DNA of 64,000 bases from Bacteroidota bacterium. GTDB taxonomy: Bacteria; Bacteroidota; Ignavibacteria; Ignavibacteriales; Melioribacteraceae. Each line of letters starts with the position of its first letter. Position 1 is the stretch's first letter. The stretch spans positions 248,001-312,000 of the forward strand of contig JAHISP010000084.1 in NCBI GenBank assembly GCA_018818165.1. The letters run 5' to 3'. Of this stretch, positions 62,361-64,000 are shown one piece after another. Under the pieces are notes generated by a model. The model was not told the origin of the DNA, searched no databases, and saw only the letters and a list, made by a program, of their open reading frames with translations. The position numbers were made by a program, and so were the translations under genes.

Positions 62361-63806
62361 ATGAGCCAAAATTTGATACGCATATTACTTATAGAAGATG
62401 AAGAATTTGATGCCCGAAGAGTTAAAAACACAATACAATACTTTGAAGATAAAATTAAAATAGTTTCGGTAGTTTCTAACGGAGATGCTGCTCTAAAATT
62501 GCTTCAAAACGCAGCCGGCGAATATGATTTAATTGTAATGGATTATCAAATTGCTGGCACTTTGCACGGCGTTGAGCTAATTAAAAGAATCAAAGAAGTT
62601 GAAAACACTATTCAAATTATTGTTATTACAAAACTTACAATTGATTTAACCGACCTTAATTTTGCCAGAACGCTTATGGATGCTGGTGCATTTTGGTATT
62701 GCACAAAATATCCAAATGATATTGAGGATTATATTTACCAACCTACAGATTTTATTATAAGTATTTTTAATGCATATGAACGCAAAAAGTTAGAAGAGCA
62801 GAGAAATAAATCGCAAAAAAAATTAAGAACAAAAATTGAAGAAATTTTAGGAAGTAAACAGATTATTTCTAATTCCGCCGAAATGGAAAAAGTTAAATAT
62901 GACATTGAAAGACTTACAAACAATGAAGCAACTGTCCTAATTACTGGTGCATCAGGAACTGGAAAAGAATTGGTTGCCTATAATATTCACTATAAAAGCA
63001 AACGGAAATATGAAAACTTTGTGCCAATAAATTGCGGAAGTCTTCCAAACGATTTAATTGAAAGCGAACTTTTTGGATATGAAAAGGGTTCATTTACCGG
63101 TGCTGCAAATCAGAAAGATGGACTTTTTCAGATTGCCGACAACGGCACAATATTCCTAGACGAAATTGCGGAATTACCTCTTTCTGCACAAGTAAAATTG
63201 TTGCGTGTTATACAAGATGGCGAAATAGATAAAATTGGTAGAACTAAAACTATTAAAGTTAATGTTAGAGTAATTGCTGCAACAAATAAAGATTTGCGAA
63301 AGGAAGTAATAGATGGACGCTTTAGGGAGGATCTTTATTACCGCCTAAATGTTTTATTAATTTCGCTTCTTCCCCTTTCCAAAAGAAGGGATGATATTCC
63401 AGTTTTAACCGCTCACTTTTTGAAACAATTTAGTTTTCAGATGGGAATCGAAACTCCTACGCTACCACAAAATGTTATTGATTTTATGACACAATACGAT
63501 TGGCCTGGTAATGTTAGAGAAATGAAAAATGTAATACAGAGACTATTGTTTATCTCTACAAACAAAATAGAACTTGAACACATCCAGCGATCAATTATTC
63601 CTGCACTTAAAAAAGAAGATAAAAATGGAATGATTGATTTTGACGAAAACAACATAATGCCTTGGAAGGAATTGGAACGCGAAATTAAATATAAGTATTT
63701 TAAGTTTGTGCGTGATAAATCTTCTTCTGACGCTGAAACAGCTTCAAAACTTGGTCTTGCACCTCCAAATTATTTTAGAATGAGTAAAGAATTGGGATTA
63801 AAATAA
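62361..63806 (+). CDS. Sigma-54-dependent response regulator (NtrC family)
   Basis: 481 residues. Receiver (~6-135): acidic pair in LLIEDEEFD, phospho-acceptor Asp61 in LIVMDYQIAG, and the conserved Thr/Ser and Lys near VITKLTIDLT and YCTKYP. AAA+ domain (~165-400): Walker A GASGTGKELVA, the sigma-54 contact loop as GSFTGA (Ser instead of the usual Ala), Walker B GTIFLDEIAEL, arginine-finger region FREDLYYRLNVL and sensor II WPGNVREMKNV. The C-terminal helices (ASKLGLAPPNYFRMSKELGL) form a Fis-type HTH. It should activate a -24/-12 promoter after phosphorylation. The clear example of such a promoter nearby is that of the divergent GH2 gene, about 3 kb away. AAGGA lies before the ATG. Confidence 0.93.
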   Translation: MSQNLIRILLIEDEEFDARRVKNTIQYFEDKIKIVSVVSNGDAALKLLQNAAGEYDLIVMDYQIAGTLHGVELIKRIKEVENTIQIIVITKLTIDLTDLNFARTLMDAGAFWYCTKYPNDIEDYIYQPTDFIISIFNAYERKKLEEQRNKSQKKLRTKIEEILGSKQIISNSAEMEKVKYDIERLTNNEATVLITGASGTGKELVAYNIHYKSKRKYENFVPINCGSLPNDLIESELFGYEKGSFTGAANQKDGLFQIADNGTIFLDEIAELPLSAQVKLLRVIQDGEIDKIGRTKTIKVNVRVIAATNKDLRKEVIDGRFREDLYYRLNVLLISLLPLSKRRDDIPVLTAHFLKQFSFQMGIETPTLPQNVIDFMTQYDWPGNVREMKNVIQRLLFISTNKIELEHIQRSIIPALKKEDKNGMIDFDENNIMPWKELEREIKYKYFKFVRDKSSSDAETASKLGLAPPNYFRMSKELGLK

Positions 63807-63936
63807 TCATTTTAATAACTGACTTATTACTTAAATAAAAATCTTACAAATACATTGTTATGATTTAACTGGAAATGACATTTTACTTTTCGGCATAATT
63901 ATTGAGCTAAAAACAATTTAATTTTTAGGTAAAATA

Positions 63937-64000
63937 ATGTTTCTCAAAGGTGTTTTTAGGCTCAATAAAACTTTCATAATTCTACTACTTATCTCGTCCT
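63937..64000 (+). CDS. Start of an exported protein, cut by the window end
   Basis: An ATG at 63937 with TTAGGT ten bases upstream opens a frame of 21 codons to the window edge. The translation (MFLKGVFRLNKTF, then IILLLISSS) is a typical signal peptide. Upstream CGGCATAATTATTGAG (63891-63906) has sigma-54-like spacing but two deviations, so it is only a hint. Confidence 0.45.
   Translation, partial: MFLKGVFRLNKTFIILLLISS

Overview
The window is AT-rich (roughly one third G+C by eye) and looks like a member of the Ignavibacteriota (Ignavibacteria, Bacteroidota/Chlorobiota group). Six secreted proteins end in the type IX secretion (T9SS) sorting domain with the NYPNPFNP-type motif. There is also a PorV/PorQ-type protein, a TonB-dependent receptor and clear Shine-Dalgarno sites (GGAG/AAGGA), often in front of TTG starts. 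The taxon is inferred from style, not from a marker gene; no rRNA or tRNA was seen.

Layout. 1-227: 5' end of a minus-strand PD40/tricorn-type protein. 0.7-6.9 kb: accessory region of small hypothetical genes, a CoiA-like zinc-ribbon protein, a Reg_prop propeller T9SS protein, a brnT/brnA toxin-antitoxin pair, a decayed second toxin-antitoxin pair and a DUF3788 gene. These are separated by recurring non-coding elements: a 42-nt tandem array and attC-like elements after gene units, which suggest a cassette array. 7-14 kb: general genes (DUF255/YyaL lipoprotein, SirB1-like, Sel1 repeats, RsbW-like kinase, outer membrane barrel, frameshifted YCII gene) plus a nested stack of intergenic repeats at 13.2-13.6 kb. 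14-19.4 kb: secreted endonuclease/exonuclease/phosphatase and a 1477-residue GDPD/Fn3/LamG T9SS protein.

19.5-54.9 kb, all on the minus strand: a large beta-glucan utilisation locus. It is sensed by a Reg_prop/Y_Y_Y histidine kinase with a separate NarL-type regulator. Outside or in the envelope are a GH16 laminarinase lipoprotein, two GH17, a GH30, two GH3, a circularly permuted GH16 lichenase (Fibrobacter architecture) with malectin and T9SS domains, an SGNH hydrolase, and a large CBM/CBM9-like T9SS protein. Outer membrane uptake appears to use a TonB receptor, a 1029-residue FlgD-tailed protein and a PorV-like barrel; no SusD is present. Inner membrane import is by GPH and two SSS symporters. 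A cytoplasmic 1151-residue GH94-related phosphorylase (GH149/GH161-like by size, motif and context) would release glucose 1-phosphate. The substrates inferred are laminarin-type beta-1,3(1,6)-glucan and mixed-linkage beta-1,3-1,4-glucan.

55-64 kb: a SurA-like chaperone and a secreted GH2 enzyme on the minus strand, then on the plus strand a tight three-gene set: a membrane-anchored solute-binding protein without ABC permeases, a histidine kinase, and a sigma-54 response regulator. A canonical -24/-12 promoter (TGGCA-N6-TTGCT) lies immediately upstream of the divergent GH2 gene, so I propose that the trio senses a sugar and switches on GH2.
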